A stretch of 64,000 nucleotides of DNA from Spinacia oleracea (GCF_020520425.1 NC_079492.1:66455671-66519670), one strand, 5' to 3'. Shown: positions 11,192-23,037, numbered from the stretch's first letter. Notes: generated by a model from the sequence alone, not told the origin. Program-made: numbers and translations.

Positions 11192-12703
11192 ATGCCCAAC
11201 AATGACAACCAGGTGGGAGATGTCCTTGTCCAAACGGATTCGAAATCCGATGGAGGTGAACAGCTGCACTCAGTGGCGAGGTCGCAGCCAACAAGGGCCA
11301 CCGCCACGACCAGCAGACCACTCCCTTCTCGAGAAGAGCTCGCTGCAGCCATGACCATCATGCAGAACTTCCTCTTCAACGAGAAAGAACAAGCCCAGCA
11401 GCAGCACGGCGAGAAGCGAGGAGAGCTAGGCGACAGGTGTTGCTGAACATGCCCTCGACTAACGAGGACAATGTGAGGCCCGAGCAAGATCTCTCCACAA
11501 TGTCAGGAACGCACCTAATGACAAGGTGGAGAGAGAGCACGTGGGATACGCAACAGAGAGCTGCACAGCAGCCAGAATGGTTCGCAACACCGTCTCAAAC
11601 ACCCCAAGCTCTCCAAAGCGGGGCCAGTGATCGAACTCGGATCCGAAGCTCGGTCCATAGCAGACTGCGACCTTCAATTCATGATAGGCTGGGTAGCCCC
11701 TGTGGGTCCAGTAGACAACCCGAGGGAAGTGGCCAGTCGAGAAGGAGAAGGAGAAGTGACCGAACTCCTAGCCCCCTACACGCCCCGAGCAGTCCCTTAG
11801 AGGAAACTCGAGAAGCGAAGGTATCAGGGCGAGGCTAGGAAAGAGAGTCATGACTCCAGCATCTTCCCCATTCTCGGATGATATTGTCATGGAGACAATT
11901 CCCAAAGTGAGACTACCAGCGCACCTGACGTACAGCCGAATCACAGATCCGAGGGATCATGTCATCTCTTACGAACATCAGATGTTTCTGAGTCTCTACT
12001 CCGAAGCCTGCTGGTGCAAATACTTCCCAACCATGCTGACAGGAGTTGCTGGAGAATGGTTTAGATCGCTGCCGAAGGGATCGATCAAAAGTTGGAAGAA
12101 ACAGAAGAAGAGGTTTTGTGTACAGTTCGTGAGCAACAACCGCCCAGAACGAACCACTGCCGAGCTAACCTCTATACAGCAAGAAAGAGACGAGAGCCTG
12201 CGAGACTTCATGGCCAGATTCATGAAGGAATCCACCAACATTCCGAACCTGCAGCCAGACGTAGCAATCTTCGCCTTGAAGCACGCGCTACGGGAGGGGA
12301 AATTCCGAGACAAACTGATAATGAAAAACCCCTCCAAAATAGCGGACGTGCTCCAAATGGCAGATGCGTTCATCAGAACGGAAGAATTCAACAAGGCAGC
12401 AGCAAGGCTAAGAGGTTCCTCGGATCCGAACGATAACAGAACAAATCAGAGTAAGCCCGAGAGCAACTCAAGAAAGGGGAAAGAGAAGGTGGGTGCGAGA
12501 GAAGCGAGCCCCAAGAAAGATGGGAAGAAGGGTGAATTTCAACCCAAGTACACCAACTACACCCTACTCACCATACCCCGAAAGAGAAATCTTCAACCTC
12601 CACAAGGACGATGAAAAGTGGAAGCTTCCAGACAAGCTCAGGTCAAACCCCCGCCACCGCAACAAGAACAAATGGTGTGAATTCCACGATGACTTCGGCC
12701 ATA
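11192..12703 (+). pseudogene. T gag, degenerate
   Basis: The ATG at 11192 opens a frame that shifts near 11440 and again near 11840, then the Retrotrans_gag domain runs from 11850 (YEHQMFLSLYSEACWCKYFP near 11970; GVAGEWFRSLPKGSIKSW near 12041; DESLRDFMARFMKE near 12192). Another shift near 12560 moves to the frame with WCEFHDDFGHTTE, the first half of a zinc-knuckle-like motif. Here the gene is cut by the hAT element at 12712; gag resumes at 14609. Confidence 0.88.
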
Positions 12704-14608
12704 CCACTGAGTAGGGGTGAGCACGGTTCGGGTAACCGAACCGATAAGCTTATCGGTTTGGTTACCCGAAACCCGATAAAGGCAAAACCGATATCCGAAA
12801 CCGAACCGATAAGAATCGGGTACCCGAAAATCCGGATACCCGAACCAATTAACCGAGCTGAACCGAATTTTTGAATTTTGATTAAATTCATAATTTTATT
12901 CCCAATTTTTATTATACAACACTTTTTTTTTAAAACAAAAAACTGTATAAATTAGATATAGCATCCATATGGTCCTTCCATAGTTCCATGGGAACCATAT
13001 TCTAATAGAACCTGTAGAGTTGAATCTGCTTATAAAACCTGTAGAGTGTTTATGATGACTGAATAATATATGACGAGATGTTGTATAAATAAAGTATTCA
13101 ACGCCTCACGAGTCGGTTGTAACTAATTAATCAACTAAATAAACAATAAATAATCCACTCCATTACACAAGATAAAATAAAAAAGCTTTAGGAATTTCAA
13201 GCTTGATCTTTGAAAATCTGGTACACCATCCTCCAATTTAACTTGAAACTTCAAGTAAGTATCAACTTTACACCAGCCGGAAGAGTTGTGGCAGAAGAAT
13301 CATGCATTTCCCCACCACTTGAAAGTCCATATACAATCCCTGTAAAATAGGAAACTAAGCTTTATCAATATCAAATACAAATAATGAACTCCTGGACAAT
13401 CAAACTCAATCACCACCACAAAATTTAGCATTAGAAACCAAGTCCCCACATTTACTATAACCAGAAATCAAAGTATTAACCAGAGAAACATCATTCAACA
13501 CCCCAACATGAATTCCTGTAACCAGATTAACATTCTTCAATTCAGTAACAAATTGAGTCAACCCTATGATAGTGATAGAGTCAAGGACAAACCCCTGCAA
13601 GTCTCATTTCCTGGAAAAGCACGAAAACTCTATCCATAGAACCTAACTGAGCAATACCCAAAAGCATTGAATTCCACAAAGTCACATCTCTACGAGCCAT
13701 TTTCTCGAACACCTTGTGTGCAAGCTCCAATTTGTTACATTTAACATACATAATAAGTTATTAACAACTGCTGTACCAACAAAGATAGCTGACCAAAAGG
13801 GTGATAAAAGAGACAAATCTAAACATTGATTTGTAATCCACGGAAGGCCGGTCAAATTACCGTCAACAATTAACAATACTTCTTAGTTCTTAACTCACCA
13901 TTCAACATTTTAAGCCCAATTCAATCACGAAACTAACCAATTAATCAATTCTAAGCTCAGATAGATTCAGAAATAATGAAAAATAACAAATCCTTGTAAA
14001 AGTAATCTACAAACAGAGTCAAACACCCTGAATATTGAAAACTCAAGACAACAAAAAATTTCAGAAATTAATGACATTTAAAGTTAAAGATGAAACTAAT
14101 TACCTTGAAAACTCTGACGAAGTGGTGAACGGCCGGTGACGACGGTAAGTAGTGAGTGTTGAGGAGATGATGGAGAATAGTAGTATGAGATCAAAGACCC
14201 AAAGAGGAGATGATGGATATCTCAGATCTGTAGATTGTAAGTGACTAAGAGAAATAGAGAATGAGAAGAGAGAGAAAGAGAGTGAGTGAGAGGATGAGCG
14301 GCGGTCTAGAGAGTGGAGACCGAGAAAAGGAATTAGGTTATTTCACATTTGCGACTTAGTAAGTTAGTATACTTCTTTTCAGCTTTTTTTTTTAAAAAAA
14401 AAATTTGAAAACTGAACCTTTTCGGGTAATTCGGGTACCCGAATCTTTGTTAACGGGTATCGGTTACCCGACCCGTTAACAAAGTTTCGGATCGGGTACC
14501 CAAACCGAAATCTTTATCGGTTCGGGTACCCTAATATTCGGATCGGTTTCGGTTCGGATTTTCGGGTTTTTGGTTTTTCGGATAGTTTTGCACAGCCCTA
14601 CCACTGAG
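12704..14608. mobile_element. hAT-type non-autonomous transposon inside T gag (element 12712-14600)
   Basis: An 8-bp TSD CCACTGAG is at 12704-12711 and 14601-14608. The 1889-bp element starts TAGGGGTGAGCA and its reverse-complemented end starts TAGGGCTGTGCA, hAT-like terminal repeats. Both ends are dense in CGGGTACCCGA-type palindromes (about 12722-12865 and 14415-14580), so the inverted-repeat potential extends well past the termini. No hAT transposase is seen. Removing the element and one TSD restores the zinc-knuckle codons of gag without a shift. Confidence 0.93.
13403..13830 (-). pseudogene. Captured PPR (pentatricopeptide repeat) gene fragment
   Basis: On the minus strand, text from about 13745 to 13605 reads KLELAHKVFEKMARRDVTLW followed by NSMLLGIAQLGSMDRVF, a typical PPR helix pair. 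After a frameshift near 13590 it continues IHVGVLNDVSLVNTLISGYS and then KCGDLV to about 13415. This is the pattern of plant E/DYW-type PPR proteins. At least two frameshifts (near 13590 and 13748) and no start codon make it a pseudogene. The exact source gene is unknown. Confidence 0.82.
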
Positions 14609-15292
14609 GAGTGTAACTCGTTAAAGGATAACATCGAAGACCTCATCCGACGAGGCTACCTCAAGGGTTACCTGCTTGACCATAGGGCGGAAAGAGAAGA
14701 AAAAGAAAAAGCAAAATCTGGTAAGCTGCAGGAGCAAGCCCAAAAAAGGGTCCATGAGACCGAAGGGCAAAAGAAAAAACCAATCCTCGTGGTGTTCGGA
14801 GGACAAAGATCCAACAACGCCAGCAAGAAGCACTTAAGGGCCCTCTCCCACCGAGTCAACTTCAGCAATGTAGGGGAGAATCAGCCTACCCCCTCGAACA
14901 TGACTTTCACCGCTGATGATTGCCTCGGGACCCAGTACAAACATGACGACCCGTTGTTGATCGAAATGGATCTCAACAACCACAACGTCCATAGAGTACT
15001 AGTCGATGGAGGGAGCGCTGTCAATATCATCTTCAGGAACTGTTTCGAACAGCTCATCCTCGAAGAGGGAGAAGAGTCACTGACCAAGATCAGCTACCCA
15101 TTGATCGGATTCAACGGATCCGCAGCTATCCCCCGAGGAAAGATCACCCTAACCGTTACAATCGGTCAAGGCCTGGCGGCAAGAAACGTCCGAGAGGATT
15201 TCTTAGTGATGGACTGCGACTCAGTGTACAACGTCATCATGGGACGAACCATGATCCACAAAATACAGGCAGTCCTATCTACATACCATTAG
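14609..15292 (+). pseudogene. T gag C-terminus and protease
   Basis: After the hAT element the frame continues with the last Cys of the knuckle and a lysine/glutamate-rich linker. The aspartic protease follows: VHRVLVDGGSAVNIIF near 14990 has the DGGS form of the active site common in Tat/Athila elements, and DCDSVYNVIMGR near 15212 is the second conserved block. A TAG at 15290-15292 interrupts the frame, which goes on unchanged at 15293. Confidence 0.88.
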
Positions 15293-15898
15293 ATGATGAT
15301 GTACGTCTCGGACGCAGGCTTCGCCGAGCGGATAAAAGGCGACCAAGAGGTGGCAAGGTCAACTTGTGAAACGGCCATCCGAAAACCGAAGCTAGGAGAC
15401 AGCCCTGAAGACGAGAATGAAAAAAGCCCTCCTCCAAGCGAAGGAAAAGAGGCAAAGAGGAGAAAGGCGGAGTCGAGCAGTCTGGTAAAACCCGCAGAGG
15501 TTGATGCTCGGCCGGAAACCCTCTCCCCTGAATCAGATCAAGAAATGGAGGACATCTCCCTCGAGGATGACTCAGACAGGAATGTCCGAATAGGCAAAGG
15601 CCTAGGCTCAGGACTTCGAATAGAGCTGATTCAGTTGCTGAGAGATCACAAAGACATTTTCGCATGGTCAGCAGCTGACATGCCAGGCATAGATTCGAAA
15701 ATAATCTGTCACAAGCTGGATGTCAGCACTGAAGCTCGACCAATCAAACAAAAAAAAAGAAACTACTCTTCGGAGAAGAACAAAGCTATCGCCGAAGAGG
15801 TGAAGAAATTGCAAGAGGCAGGCTTCATCGAGCCATGCATGTACCCCAAATGGTTGGCCAATGTGGTCATGGTCAAGAAAGCGAATGGCTCATGACGC
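15293..15898 (+). pseudogene. T protease-RT linker and RT N-terminus
   Basis: It continues the protease frame (GDQEVARSTCETAI near 15338) through an acidic linker to the RT entry: DIFAWSAADMPGI near 15653 and KLDVSTEARPIKQKKR near 15713, both conserved in plant Gypsy RT. It ends at TGA 15893-15895, where the family has Trp just before RMCVDF; the TGA is one G-to-A change from TGG. Confidence 0.88.
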
Positions 15899-18823
15899 AT
15901 GTGTGTCGATTTCACAGATCTGAACCGAGCCTGCCCAAAAGATTGCTACCCTCTCCCGAGGATAGACCAGCTGGTAGACTCTACCAGTGGCCATGCATTG
16001 CTGAGCTTCATGGACGCCTTTTCAGGGTACCATCAAGTGTTCATGCACCCCGACGATAGAGCGAAGACTGCCTTCATCACGAGCGCGGGAGTGTTCAACT
16101 ACAGAATGATGCCCTTCGGATTGAAAAATGCCGGAGCCACCTACCAAAGACTAGTTGATCACGTCTTCGCCAATCAAAAAGGAAGAAACGTCGAGATTTA
16201 TGTGGACGATTCCATAGTAAAAAGCGTGAAAGAAGAGGATCACATCAAAGACCTGGCCGAGACCTTCGCCAACCTGAGGAAATACAATATGAAATTAAAC
16301 CCGAAGAAATGTGTCTTCGGGGTAAAGTCAGGGAAGTTCCTCGGATTCATGGTGAGCGAAAGGGGAATAGACGCAAACCCGGACAAGGTCCAAGCCGCGC
16401 TAGACCTGCCCGAGCCAAAGACAAAGAGAGACGTGCAAAGGCTAACAGGCAGGCTAGCCGCACTGTCAAGATTCATATCAAAAGCTTCGGACAAAGGGGC
16501 ACCCTTCTTCAAAGCTCTCAAACCCAAGACCCTCCCAGGAGGAGAAGCAGAACCCATCAAAAAGAAAGGCGTCCCGAGGAAGGTGGACCCCGAGCTGACA
16601 TGGGAACAAGAGCAAATAGACGCGTTCAAACAGCTCAGGGCTCACCTAGCTCAACTGTCAACGCTAGCCAGGCCCAAAGAGGGGGAAACTCTGTACTTAT
16701 ACGTCGCAATCAGCCCCGGGACCGTAAGCGCAGTGCTCCTCCGAGAAGAAGAAAAGAAGCAACAGCCAATCTACTTTACCAGCCGAACCCTGACGGATGC
16801 CGAAACTCGGTATCCACTCATTGAGAAAGTAGCATACGCAGTGGTGGTAGCAGCTCGGAAATTAAGGCCCTATTTTGACTCCCATCAAATAGTGGTGCTA
16901 ACTGACCAGCCATTGGAGAAAGTGCTAGACAAGATAGAAAGGTCGGGAAGATTGGCTGCTTGGGCTTTCGAGTTGTCTGTGTTCGGAATCAAGTACCAGC
17001 CGAGGACGACCATCAAAGCACAGGCACTCGCAGACTTCTTGGCCGAATGCTCATATCAAGAGGTGCTAGATGACACCAAGAGAACATGGGAGGTCTACAT
17101 TGACGGATCTTCCACAGTGAACGGCTCGGGAGCCGGAGTGGTACTGGTACCCCCAGTGGGAAAAAACATAGAGTACGCCCTAAAGTTCGGTTTCAAAGCA
17201 ACCAACAATGAGGCCGAATACGAGGCAACAATCGCAGGGATAGAGTTGTGCTTATCTCTTGAAGCCGAACATGTTTGTCTCAAGACTGATTCTCAGCTCG
17301 TAGCCAACCAGATCCGAGGGGAGTACGAGGCCAAATGGCCAAGCATGACAGCTTACCTAGCAAAAATCAAATCCTTAACGTCAAAGTTGAGATCCTTCAA
17401 AGTCATACTCATTCCCCGAGGTCAAAACGCACAAGCAGATGCACTGTCCAAGCTTGTAAGCTCAACGCTCTCTGACCTAAACAAGTCAGTCCATGTGGAA
17501 GTACACCAAGAAAGGAGCATCGATATGCCACCCCCTACAGTTTGCAATGTACGTCCCGAGCCAAGTTGGATGGACATAGTCATTGCATACAAAGAGAGGG
17601 GAGAACTTCCCGAAGACAAGCTGCAAGCAAGGAAGCTGAAAAGGTTCAACCAGTGGTTCATCATTGACGCTAACGGAGAGCTCATGAGAAAGTCATTCTC
17701 AGCCCCACTGCTGAAATGTGTAGGCCCAACCGATGCCGATTATATCCTAAGGGAAATCCACCTCGGCATATGTGGAAATCATATTGGAGGCAGGGCACTG
17801 GCACACAAGGCACTAAGAGCTGGATTTTGGCGGCCCACCATGGTTTCCGAAGCAAAGGCGCTGACAAGAAAATGCGAGAAGTGCCAAAAGTTCGCACCTG
17901 CAATCCACCAGCCAGCTCAAACCCTACAAGCAACACTGTACCCCTTACCATTTGCGCAATGGGGCCTGGATATCATCGGTCCATTCCCCTCGGATGTGAA
18001 CCAGAAAAAGTGGCTGATTGTGGGGTCTGACTCCTTCAGTAAGTGGATTGAGGCCGAGGCAGTCTCCTCCATCACGGAGAACCAGGTCCGCAAGTTCATT
18101 TGGCAAAATATCATCACAAGGTTCGGGATACCGAGGCTAATGGTCTTTGACCATGGGAAGCAATTTGACAACACACCACTGCAAAGATGGTGCAAACAGT
18201 TCGGTATCCACCTCGCCTACTCAGCAGTGTGCCATCCTCAGGGCACCGGCCAAGCCGAAGCCGCAAACAAGCTCATCCTCAATGCACTCAAGAAGAGAGT
18301 CGAGGACGAAAAAAGCAAATGGCTAGAAGAGCTCCCAGGAACACTTTGGTCCGTTCGGACCACCGAGAAGGAAGCCACAGGACAAACGCCCTTCCACCTG
18401 GTCTACGGTTCCGAGGATGTCATCCCTGTAGAGATCGGAACAAAAAGCTTAAGGGTCCAGGCATACAACAGGTATGATGGAGTCCACGGTCAAAGCAACG
18501 ACCAACTTCTGTCCGAATCCTTGGATCTACTAGATGAAGCTCGGGACGAGGCCATAACCCTGAACGCAGCTTATCAGCAAAGAGTCAGCAAGCACTACAA
18601 CCGAAGAGTCAATGCCAGACCTCTAAAGGTCGGTGACCTAGTGCTCAGAAACGCTGCAGCAGTTCAGAAAGGGAAGATCCACGGGAAACTCTCGGCAACA
18701 TGGGAAGGACCATACATCATCCACTCTGAAAAGAGGACTGGCACCTTTATGCTTAAACAGTTAGATGGAACGATCTTGAAGAACCATTGGAATGCCGATG
18801 TTCTCAAGAAATATTTTGTATGA
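15899..18823 (+). CDS. T pol: RT, RNase H, archaeal RNase H, integrase (974 aa, no internal stop)
   Basis: In frame with the upstream pieces. RT: MPFGLKNAGATYQR at residues 71-84 and the catalytic IYVDD at 100-104. Ty3-type RNase H: from about residue 265 (LYVAISPGTVSAVLL). A second, archaeal-type RNase H: WEVYIDGSS near 396, TNNEAEYEA and KTDSQLVANQ after it, ADALSKL at its end. Integrase: HHCC zinc region (HLGICGNHIGGR near 620; CEKCQ), core with WGLDIIGPF near 688, the second Asp in VFDHGKQFD, and Glu in GQAEAANK; C-terminal ANHW-like end. The Met at 15899 is not a natural start: the product was part of one gag-pol polyprotein. Confidence 0.9.
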   Translation: MCVDFTDLNRACPKDCYPLPRIDQLVDSTSGHALLSFMDAFSGYHQVFMHPDDRAKTAFITSAGVFNYRMMPFGLKNAGATYQRLVDHVFANQKGRNVEIYVDDSIVKSVKEEDHIKDLAETFANLRKYNMKLNPKKCVFGVKSGKFLGFMVSERGIDANPDKVQAALDLPEPKTKRDVQRLTGRLAALSRFISKASDKGAPFFKALKPKTLPGGEAEPIKKKGVPRKVDPELTWEQEQIDAFKQLRAHLAQLSTLARPKEGETLYLYVAISPGTVSAVLLREEEKKQQPIYFTSRTLTDAETRYPLIEKVAYAVVVAARKLRPYFDSHQIVVLTDQPLEKVLDKIERSGRLAAWAFELSVFGIKYQPRTTIKAQALADFLAECSYQEVLDDTKRTWEVYIDGSSTVNGSGAGVVLVPPVGKNIEYALKFGFKATNNEAEYEATIAGIELCLSLEAEHVCLKTDSQLVANQIRGEYEAKWPSMTAYLAKIKSLTSKLRSFKVILIPRGQNAQADALSKLVSSTLSDLNKSVHVEVHQERSIDMPPPTVCNVRPEPSWMDIVIAYKERGELPEDKLQARKLKRFNQWFIIDANGELMRKSFSAPLLKCVGPTDADYILREIHLGICGNHIGGRALAHKALRAGFWRPTMVSEAKALTRKCEKCQKFAPAIHQPAQTLQATLYPLPFAQWGLDIIGPFPSDVNQKKWLIVGSDSFSKWIEAEAVSSITENQVRKFIWQNIITRFGIPRLMVFDHGKQFDNTPLQRWCKQFGIHLAYSAVCHPQGTGQAEAANKLILNALKKRVEDEKSKWLEELPGTLWSVRTTEKEATGQTPFHLVYGSEDVIPVEIGTKSLRVQAYNRYDGVHGQSNDQLLSESLDLLDEARDEAITLNAAYQQRVSKHYNRRVNARPLKVGDLVLRNAAAVQKGKIHGKLSATWEGPYIIHSEKRTGTFMLKQLDGTILKNHWNADVLKKYFV

Positions 18824-19238
18824 TCTAATTTCCCTCCTTTTGTAATCCAAGTAAGTCGTTTAATGAGAAGAGGAAAGCCACTGGCACCATGTGTTTCATT
18901 AAACATATCCTTATGTCTTTTTATTTCATCACTATGTCTTATGCATACATCTTCGAATCTGATCAATCCGAAGCCAAAATCAACCCGAAGTAGCTACCCC
19001 TTGGGGATCAAAAACCCAAGGGATAGCTAACTCAAAACAACCCGCAGGGTATCGTCCAGAATCCTCGGATTCGCGGCACCCAGGGATATTTCGTTCGCAA
19101 CAAAGTTTCTCAAATACAGTTATAGAGAGTTCGGCCCAGATCCACGGATCCCCGAAGCTCATAGCTAAGAGAAACTTGCGACTTCTTGCCCAGGTTTCCG
19201 AACCACAAGAATTCGGAAGAACGGAAGTAGACATCGAA

Positions 19239-19520
19239 AGAGCTCAAAAGTAGACTCAACAGATCCACGGATCTGATGAGCTCAAAAGCAGACTCTAGAT
19301 ACGTGTACAAACAACAAAGAGCTCAAAAGTAGACTCAACAGATCCACGGATCTGATGAGCTCAAAAGCAGACTCTAGACATGTCTACAAACGACAAAGAG
19401 CTCAAAAGTAGACTCAATAGATCCACGGATCCGATGAGCTCAAAAGAAAACTCTAAACATGCAAAGCTCAAAAGCAGACTCAACAGATTCACGGATCTGA
19501 TGAGCTCAAAAGTAGACTAA
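19239..19520 (+). repeat. 79-bp tandem repeat in the T 3' untranslated region
   Basis: Units beginning AGCTCAAAAGTAGACTCAAC start at 19241, 19320 and 19399, with a shorter, diverged fourth at 19465. Each contains CAGATCCACGGATCTGATGA. Tandem repeats downstream of pol are a known habit of Tat-clade elements. The rest of 18827-19984 shows no gene. Confidence 0.88.
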
Positions 19521-19984
19521 GCATGCCCAACATTGGGAAATGGCTCGGAAGCAAACCAAGTCCTTTAACAAATCTACGGATTTGAAAGAATAAGAGAGAT
19601 CCGCGGATGAAAACAGAATCCAGAGATCCCAAAACAAAAGTTAAATACTTTGGAAATGCAAAAGAGATGAAACGAAACAGCGAAGTCATTTTTATTCAAC
19701 GTTTGGGGAGCAAATACGATTACACCAACTAAAGCTCGGATCAAACCGAGGAATCCTCAAAAATTGAAAGCAAAATGACTTAAAAAGCTAAATCGGCAGC
19801 CATCAACAGACAAAACGTCGGCCTACCGAAGTACTAGGAAAGCAAAAAGAAATTATTGAAGTACAACGCAGTGCCGAGGCAAAAGGGAGAAAATCAAGCG
19901 CAAGTTCGGGGGTCCTCAACTGGAACCAACCGACTCTGAGGAAGACGACTGCCCAAGTCCCTAGGGGACGTCACCATCATGTCC

Positions 19985-22139
19985 CTAAGGAGCAGCTTGT
20001 GAAGAAGTGCCAACAGTGGTGTCCCCTTCCGAGGCGACCTTCCGAGCTTGCTGTTCTTTAGCAGCTTCTTCGCGCTCCCTGGCCGCGTCATCCCTATCAG
20101 CCTGGCACTCCTCCTGGTTGTCCTCAGCCTCGAGCCATTTAGGCACATGCTCGGCCCACTTAAAGTCAGGCATGTTCTTGGCAAACATCCTGCGCGCGCC
20201 GAGGATACCCTCCCAGTACATATCCTAGCATTGCTCTCCAGTATACATCTGAGCCTTCTGCTGCTCGAGGTCACGAACCTGTTCCTTCAGACGCTTAAGG
20301 TCATCCTCAAGAACAGGAATCCGGTCAACCTCGGCCTGAAGCCTCATATTTCTCTCCCGAAGGTCGACAATCGTGGTGTCTTTACCTTGGAACTTTGCCT
20401 CCAGGTCAACCTTCTCAGCAGCATGCCTCTTCTTCTCCGCCTCGTACTTTTCGGCATCTTCTCCCGCGTGGAAAGCGAGAATGCCGACCTCCTTCCCAAT
20501 CCGCACCAAGGCATCCCCCCCTTCCTTGGTAAACTCGGCAACCTCATCCCTTGCCCTCGCAAGTTCGGAGACGACCAAGCTGAAATTTCTATCAATGTTG
20601 GGGATGTCCCGAGCATAGATTGCCTCAAACTTTTGGAGCCTCCTCTCATCATGAGACTGGCATGCAGCAGACAGAGAGCTCCAATAGGCAACCTAAATAA
20701 AAAAAAATGGGAAGCGAGCTTAGCTGACGAAAGAAGAAAGAAAAGCTACGACCAAAACAAAAACAAAACATGTACACATTACCTCGTTCAGATGGTACTG
20801 AGCCATCTTGGTAGGGTGGTTCACCACCTCCCCAGGAACGCGGAATTGAGGGATCCCGCGAAGCAAATTCTCATAGGCAGCTTCGGGACCAATCAAAGAG
20901 CCCACATGGGACAAAGGATCCTCACCCAGCACGGCAGGACGAGCATAGCGAGCCATGGTCTCCCGAACCTCCAACGGAATCCTCTTCAAAGGAACGTTCG
21001 CGCAGGGGTCACCATGGATCAACCCTTCCAGCACGGAGGTAGAAGTTGAGCCCAAGGTCTCACGAACCCTCTTAACCCCACGACCCTCAGAAGCTACACC
21101 TTCAGCGAGCTGGAAATGCGAAGGTTGCTCAGCGAGGAGAAGAAAGCTCACCCCTATCATGAATCCTACTGAGACCGGCAGCAGCGAGGAGAGCCTCTTG
21201 AGTGATATAGTGGAAATTAGGAAGCCAGTACAAAGGCTCCCTAGTCGATTTCGCTCGAAACCACTCAAGTAGAGCAACATGATCCGAATTGCTCGGATCA
21301 ACAAGGCCAACCCTAGACATCTCCGGATCCACCCTCACAAACCACTTCGGCGGTGCATAGTAATGTGCATGCTTCGGATCGACAGGCACCCACACTAGGA
21401 GCCACTGCTTCTTCCAATTATGGACCGAAGAAACATAAGGAAACGCAGTCAAGTACTGCGGTTCGCCCTTTCAAAGACGTTTGTTGGTGATAGTCCACCA
21501 ACCATGTTGGGCATTCTGGTTCCTCCCGAGCTCATGCATCTCCTTGAAAACTTCTAGCGACGGGGGATAACCGAGGAAATCACACGTCCAGCGGTAGGAG
21601 ATTATGTGACGCATAGACTTCGGCGTCAGTTGGGCCAAGGAAATGTTGTACTCCTCCAACACGCGAGAAATGAACGGATCCAAAGGAAACCGAAGCCCAT
21701 AGTCAGGATGGTGGAGGTATACAGCAATCAAACCTGGAGGCGGCCTCGTCACCCGAGCGTGCTTCTGAAGCGGAAGCTCACACCAGTAACCCAAGGCATA
21801 CTGAATGCCATAAAGATCCTCGGCGAGATGATGATAACGACCACGGCGAGCTTCAACTAACCACTCCCCCTCGGCGGCCGTGCCGTCAGGACCAGCAATC
21901 TCGCTCGGATCATCGAAGAGAGCCGCAAGTCCACCCTCAGGGTCCGCCTCCTCCCACCGCCTCGGGAAGAAAGGGCGAATAGGAAAGCGGCCAGTAGCAC
22001 CAGTTCCGTGACTCGGCCCGGCATGAGCTCCACTCCCCGAGCGCTCTTCAGCCTCGGAGGAAGTTTTCGCTGGTCTATCTTCGGAACCACTAGACGAAGA
22101 CACCGCACCAGATTTCTTTTTCCATCTTCCCCCAGCCAT
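19985..22139 (-). pseudogene. Antisense extra ORF of T, spliced, coiled-coil C-terminus
   Basis: ATG at 22139 opens a Ser/Gly/Glu-rich N-terminus, then a region like the 'putative gypsy type transposon' family (PF04195-like): RVLEEYNISLAQLTPKSMRH near 21645. The same frame goes on past a TGA at about 21471 (VSSVHNWKKQWLLVWV). After a shift near 21150 the next exon ends at a clean donor (intron 20782-20693, 90 bp, GT-AG, phase 0). The last part (20692-19985) is a long coiled coil rich in Glu, Lys, Arg and Ala, with a TAG near 20222. Antisense ORFs 3' of pol are described in Tat elements; their function is unknown. Confidence 0.72.
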
Positions 22140-22596
22140 GGCAAAAACTCCAAAGAAAATAGAGTGCCGAAGTGCTAAGAACTGAAGAACAAAAAGAGAA
22201 AACGAGAAACAAATTACCTTGCTCGGAGCAGAAATCGCCGGCGAATCAAAGGGAATGAAGATCCGAAGCTAATTCTCGGCGAATTCACGAAGATCTGAAG
22301 AAAACTCACAGAGAAACTGGCGAAATTCTGGGAAAAGTTCAAGAATTTTGGAGAATAAAGTTTTGAATGACGGTTTGGGTCGAGTATTTATAAGCCTTGG
22401 CTCGAGAAACCGCCCAACTTCGACTTTGTTCTGGGCCGTTCGATCAACGCCATTCATGAAGCATCCATGTGACACCTGCCCCACTGATGCATGGTTCCAA
22501 CGCCCTTTTTGAAAAAAAGAGAGGGAAAACTTTCCAACTTCTGATACAGGAAACCCGCCCATTTATTCCTAAATGGACCGGGTCTGGGGGGCATGT

Positions 22597-23037
22597 TGTT
22601 TGGGCTCCCAATTGACTATCAATTGGGCCACTAAGTCCAAAGCCCAATGGCTCAATATAGCAACATCAAACCCACAAGCACTACCTTCCAAAAGGCTATT
22701 CAGCCACCAATCAAGGCCTAAGGCCCACTTGCAATAAATGACCTAAGGGGATTTATTATACAAACACTATAAATAAGTCGTCATGGCTCACATACCAAGG
22801 TACGTCCATTTCACGCCTTAAGACTACTCTTCTAGAGAACTTCTCTCTCTAGAATCCGAGCATCGTTCTTACTTAGGCATCGGAGGGGCTTTCCTCGGAA
22901 ACACCCCCGAGGCTAGTAACTTGTTTATTGCGCAAGTTGATTTGGACACAACACATTCGAGCTAGCAAGATCTTCAACACACACAAAAAGGGCCTTCATT
23001 CGAAGCCCATTGTTTCATCCACTTCAACACCGGAACA
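22597..23037 (+). repeat. T 3' LTR
   Basis: 441 bp, seven differences from the 5' copy, followed by ATGAT. Confidence 0.95.

Larger units (their letters stand above)
10678..23037 (+). mobile_element. Ty3/Gypsy retrotransposon T, Tat clade, 12.36 kb with nested hAT
   Basis: Two 441-bp LTRs (10678-11118, 22597-23037) begin TGTTTGGG and end GGAACA, and differ at 7 positions by my count (about 1.6%). The 5-bp TSD is ATGAT at 10673-10677 and 23038-23042. The primer site TTTGGCGCTGTCTGTGGGGA follows the 5' LTR; a polypurine tract GGTCTGGGGGGCA precedes the 3' LTR. Coding order is gag, protease, RT, RNase H, a second archaeal-type RNase H, integrase: the dual RNase H and the antisense extra ORF are known Tat-clade traits. 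Internal stops and frameshifts make it inactive. Confidence 0.93.

Noticed and set aside
16309..16824. 171-aa ORF within T pol
   Set aside because: Out-of-frame shadow of RT/RNase H; no domain.
10678..23037. T as an endogenous pararetrovirus
   Set aside because: LTRs, TSD, integrase and dual RNase H identify a Ty3/Gypsy retrotransposon; no movement protein or coat text.
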